A stretch of 44,234 bases of DNA from Verrucomicrobiaceae bacterium (lineage in GTDB: Bacteria > Verrucomicrobiota > Verrucomicrobiia > Verrucomicrobiales > Verrucomicrobiaceae): contig CANJVS010000002.1 of assembly GCA_947477755.1 (NCBI GenBank), forward strand, positions 1 to 44,234, written 5' to 3'. The position numbers and the translations under genes were made by a program. Below are positions 42,305 to 44,234 of this stretch, piece after piece. The notes below the pieces were generated by a model, which was not told where the DNA came from, ran no database searches, and was given only the letters and a program-made list of their open reading frames with translations. Each line of letters begins with the position of its first letter. Position 1 is the first letter of the stretch.

Positions 42305-42339
42305 TTTCCCATTTCTGCTTTCACATTTCTACTTTTTCT
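42305..42339. repeat. Inverted heptanucleotide array
   Basis: Units on the + strand TTTCCCA, TTTCTGC, TTTCACA, TTTCTAC, TTTTTCT. It contains the stop codon of the flippase gene (TAG at 42329-42331). With 42304-42322 it repeats 41850-41868 exactly. Confidence 0.83.
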
Positions 42340-43654
42340 GAGCCTCCCAGCGCCTGAACTTCCGCCAGATCATGAAGCAGGCGAGCAGCATGGGAGGCAC
42401 TGAGGTGAAGATGTTGAATCCAAGAACTCCTGCGACGCTGGAGAGATCAAAGAGACAAAGGCCTGCGATCTGGGCGGCGATACCGACCGGGATGACGAGG
42501 GTCATGGACTGCACCCAGCCGCGTGCCATGAGCAAACCCCAGGTGATGGTGGAGTAGCCATTCACAATCATGCCCAGCACCGTGAAGCGAAGCTCATTGC
42601 TGAGGTGGCTGTATTGGGGCCCGAGGAGCCAGAGAATCGGAGTTGGAAGCAGGACGGCAAGTCCCAGAATGCCAGTCGCGAAGAGGGCATAGAGAGCACA
42701 CACTTTTCTAAACTGAGCCAGAAGCTGGCGGCGATCTTTGCTGCGTGCAAAACTGGGAATGGCGATCTGAACCAGAGGAGCCCCGGCCAACCCAAAAATG
42801 ACGATCAACCGGCCCAGCGCACCCATATCCGCAACTTGGGCTGAGGCACCAAACAAACTGATGAGCCCCACGCTTAACTGCCCCTGCAGACAGTTGAAAA
42901 TAGTGAAGGGATACATGTGCCGCACCTTCTGCCGGATGTCCGCATCATAGACGCCGGTGGCAGGGATGCCGGGCAACAATATTTGTCCGGATTGCAGCCT
43001 AACTAACAGATAATAAACAAGATTGGAGAGGCAGGCTGCCAGCATCACCCCGATGAAGCAGTAATTGATCGGATAGCTTTCCGGCAGGCTTCCGGACTTG
43101 ATGCCGCCAAACGTGAAAAAAACAGGCAGCAGGCAGGCAGCAGTGAGCGCGAGCCGGGTCACAGCGTTGGCGATCTCCGCGAACAATTGCGGGCGATAGC
43201 GCGAGTGAAGACGATTTACGTTGGCAAGAATTTGAGCGGTGGCCATGGGCCAGGCGATGAGCGCGCCGGCGATTGCAAGGCCGGCGATGCTCCACAAAGG
43301 CGCATTGACTCTAAGCATCAGGATGGTGATCCATGGAAGGGTCACCGCCAGGGCAATGCCGGTCAGCCGTCGCTGGTGACGTCCGACGGCGGCGATTACT
43401 TGGGAGAATTTTAATTGATCCTGCCAGACCTGACCACCAATGGCATTGGTGGCCACACTGATACCTGCATCGGAGAGAAGAACGATCATGGTCAGCATGG
43501 AGCTGGCTACGGTAAACCAGGCGTAGGAGGTCTCACGAGGCAGAGTCCACAGCGCAAGGAATCCGGACATGGCATTGACGCCCATGATGAGCGCCTGTGC
43601 TCCGACCACACCGCTGACGAGAGGCATCCAGCGTCGAACCCATGGTGTGCTCAT
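42329..43654 (-). CDS. wzx: Wzx-type polysaccharide flippase
   Basis: 441 residues from the ATG at 43654 (a TTG one codon earlier is also open). About twelve hydrophobic segments fill the whole length, with short polar loops, as in the MOP/PST exporter superfamily (GVVGAQALIMGVNAMSGFLA near the start, VADMGALGRLIVIFGLAGAP in the middle). Such proteins flip undecaprenyl-linked oligosaccharides to the periplasmic side for Wzy polymerisation. The last residues (WEAQKK) and the stop lie inside a heptad array, so the C-terminus may have been altered by repeat insertion. It lies 37 bases after the ABC permease gene, an uncommon pairing of the two export routes. Confidence 0.87.
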   Translation of the reverse strand: MSTPWVRRWMPLVSGVVGAQALIMGVNAMSGFLALWTLPRETSYAWFTVASSMLTMIVLLSDAGISVATNAIGGQVWQDQLKFSQVIAAVGRHQRRLTGIALAVTLPWITILMLRVNAPLWSIAGLAIAGALIAWPMATAQILANVNRLHSRYRPQLFAEIANAVTRLALTAACLLPVFFTFGGIKSGSLPESYPINYCFIGVMLAACLSNLVYYLLVRLQSGQILLPGIPATGVYDADIRQKVRHMYPFTIFNCLQGQLSVGLISLFGASAQVADMGALGRLIVIFGLAGAPLVQIAIPSFARSKDRRQLLAQFRKVCALYALFATGILGLAVLLPTPILWLLGPQYSHLSNELRFTVLGMIVNGYSTITWGLLMARGWVQSMTLVIPVGIAAQIAGLCLFDLSSVAGVLGFNIFTSVPPMLLACFMIWRKFRRWEAQKK

Positions 43655-43691
43655 CAATGATCGATCGATATCCCGTTCCCCTGATCTTACG

Positions 43692-44234
43692 TCAAATCAC
43701 ATCGGCGAAGGTCTTTTCCGTTTTGCGGAAATACCAAACGCCAAGGATGAGAAAGAGAATGCTGAGGGTGGTGGAGAGCAGGAAACTCTCCCAATGCAAC
43801 GTCGTGGTGCCGCAGATCGCCCAGCGAAAACCGTCGATGATGCCGACGATCGGGTTGATGGCCACGATGAGATGTCCCAGATCCCCATAGCGCTCCTGGA
43901 TCACGCTGGTGCTGTAAAACACCGGTGAAACAAAAAGCCCGAACTGCACGACGAATGGGATGATGTAGCGGAAGTCGCGGTACTTCACATTCAGTGCAGT
44001 GAAGAGGAGTCCAGGCCCCATGGCGCTGAGGAATCCGAGCAAAATGAAAACAGGCAGCATGAGCAGCCGCCATGTCGGCATCATCCCGTACCAAACCATG
44101 AGCACCCCCAGAATTACCAGGGAGATGGCAAAGTCCACAAACGCCACGACCACGGCACTGGCGGGCAGGATGAGGCGTGGAAAGTAGATCTTGGAGATGA
44201 GATTTGAATTGCCGACCAGACTGGCGCTGGACTC
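43692..44234 (-). CDS. wzm: ABC-2 type polysaccharide exporter permease (Wzm type), truncated by window edge
   Basis: The reading frame is open to the right edge, giving 180 residues of the C-terminal part; the start is outside. The first visible residues ESSASLVGNSNLISKIYFPR and LILPASAVVVAFVDF are the conserved Wzm/TagG region. About four further membrane segments follow, including LNVKYRDFRYIIPFVVQFG and FVSPVFYS, which are standard for the family, and the end RKTEKTFADVI. Together with a Wzt ATPase it forms the inner-membrane exporter for complete, lipid-linked polysaccharides. Two Wzt genes lie downstream on the same strand and only this one permease is seen. Confidence 0.93.
   Translation of the reverse strand, partial: ESSASLVGNSNLISKIYFPRLILPASAVVVAFVDFAISLVILGVLMVWYGMMPTWRLLMLPVFILLGFLSAMGPGLLFTALNVKYRDFRYIIPFVVQFGLFVSPVFYSTSVIQERYGDLGHLIVAINPIVGIIDGFRWAICGTTTLHWESFLLSTTLSILFLILGVWYFRKTEKTFADVI

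Noticed and set aside
42241-42324. N-terminal extension of the four-helix-bundle protein (28 residues)
   Set aside because: It is a translation of the heptad array and its loop; family members begin at the ATG at 42240.
41778-42339. Possible CRISPR array
   Set aside because: Units are only 7 bases long, directly joined with no spacers, and partly inverted; no cas genes are present.

Overview
The window looks like one long exopolysaccharide / O-antigen-type biosynthesis locus from a moderately high-G+C, Gram-negative-type bacterium. A Verrucomicrobia-like (PVC group) host is my best guess, from the gene style, the heptanucleotide repeats and the paired hairpin elements. This is inference, because there is no rRNA or marker gene to confirm it. 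Apart from a truncated ABC-importer ATPase on the + strand at the left edge (1-645), every gene is on the - strand, so transcription runs from the right edge to the left. Many neighbours overlap by 1-11 bases (ATGA or TGATG junctions) or lie only a few bases apart.

Layout in transcription order. (a) 44234-40502: the export start, with a truncated Wzm-type ABC permease, a Wzx-type flippase, a small four-helix-bundle protein set between heptanucleotide-repeat hairpins, and a first Wzt-type ATPase. (b) 40475-30137: a segment of visibly lower G+C with methyltransferases (FkbM, TylF and class I types), glycosyltransferases, a second Wzt ATPase with a different C-terminal domain, and one unassigned protein. 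(c) 30028-20140: GT2 and GT4 glycosyltransferases, methyltransferases, a hexapeptide-repeat acetyltransferase and a double-domain GT2 enzyme; a noncoding pair of inverted two-hairpin (REP/BIME-like) units lies at 28783-29053. (d) 20089-12237: two tandem GT4 paralogues, a Wzy-like polymerase, a GT9 enzyme, a methyltransferase and an AsnB-like amidotransferase. (e) 12197-2151: GT4/GT2 enzymes, the GDP-L-fucose pathway (gmd, fcl) next to a WcaI-like transferase, a WecA-like initiating phosphotransferase and an O-antigen ligase/polymerase-like protein with a large TPR-like tail. A strong hairpin (2066-2121) follows. (f) 2015-648: an NtrC-type response regulator whose AAA+ domain lacks the GAFTGA loop.

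How it may work together: the WecA-like enzyme loads a sugar-phosphate onto undecaprenyl phosphate. About fourteen glycosyltransferases, one of them probably a fucosyltransferase, extend the chain. Twelve methyltransferases, an acetyltransferase and an AsnB-like enzyme decorate it. Both a Wzx/Wzy route and a Wzm/Wzt route are encoded, with two Wzt ATPases that share a nucleotide-binding domain but differ in the substrate-recognition domain. No outer-membrane exporter (Wza), co-polymerase (Wzc) or exosortase is visible; these may lie outside the window.

The least conventional signal is a family of 7-base repeats (roughly NNNGAAA, often GCAGAAA). They flank the four-helix-bundle gene as inverted arrays, replace the ribosome-binding region of two genes, and occur twice as in-frame 42-base insertions in one glycosyltransferase.
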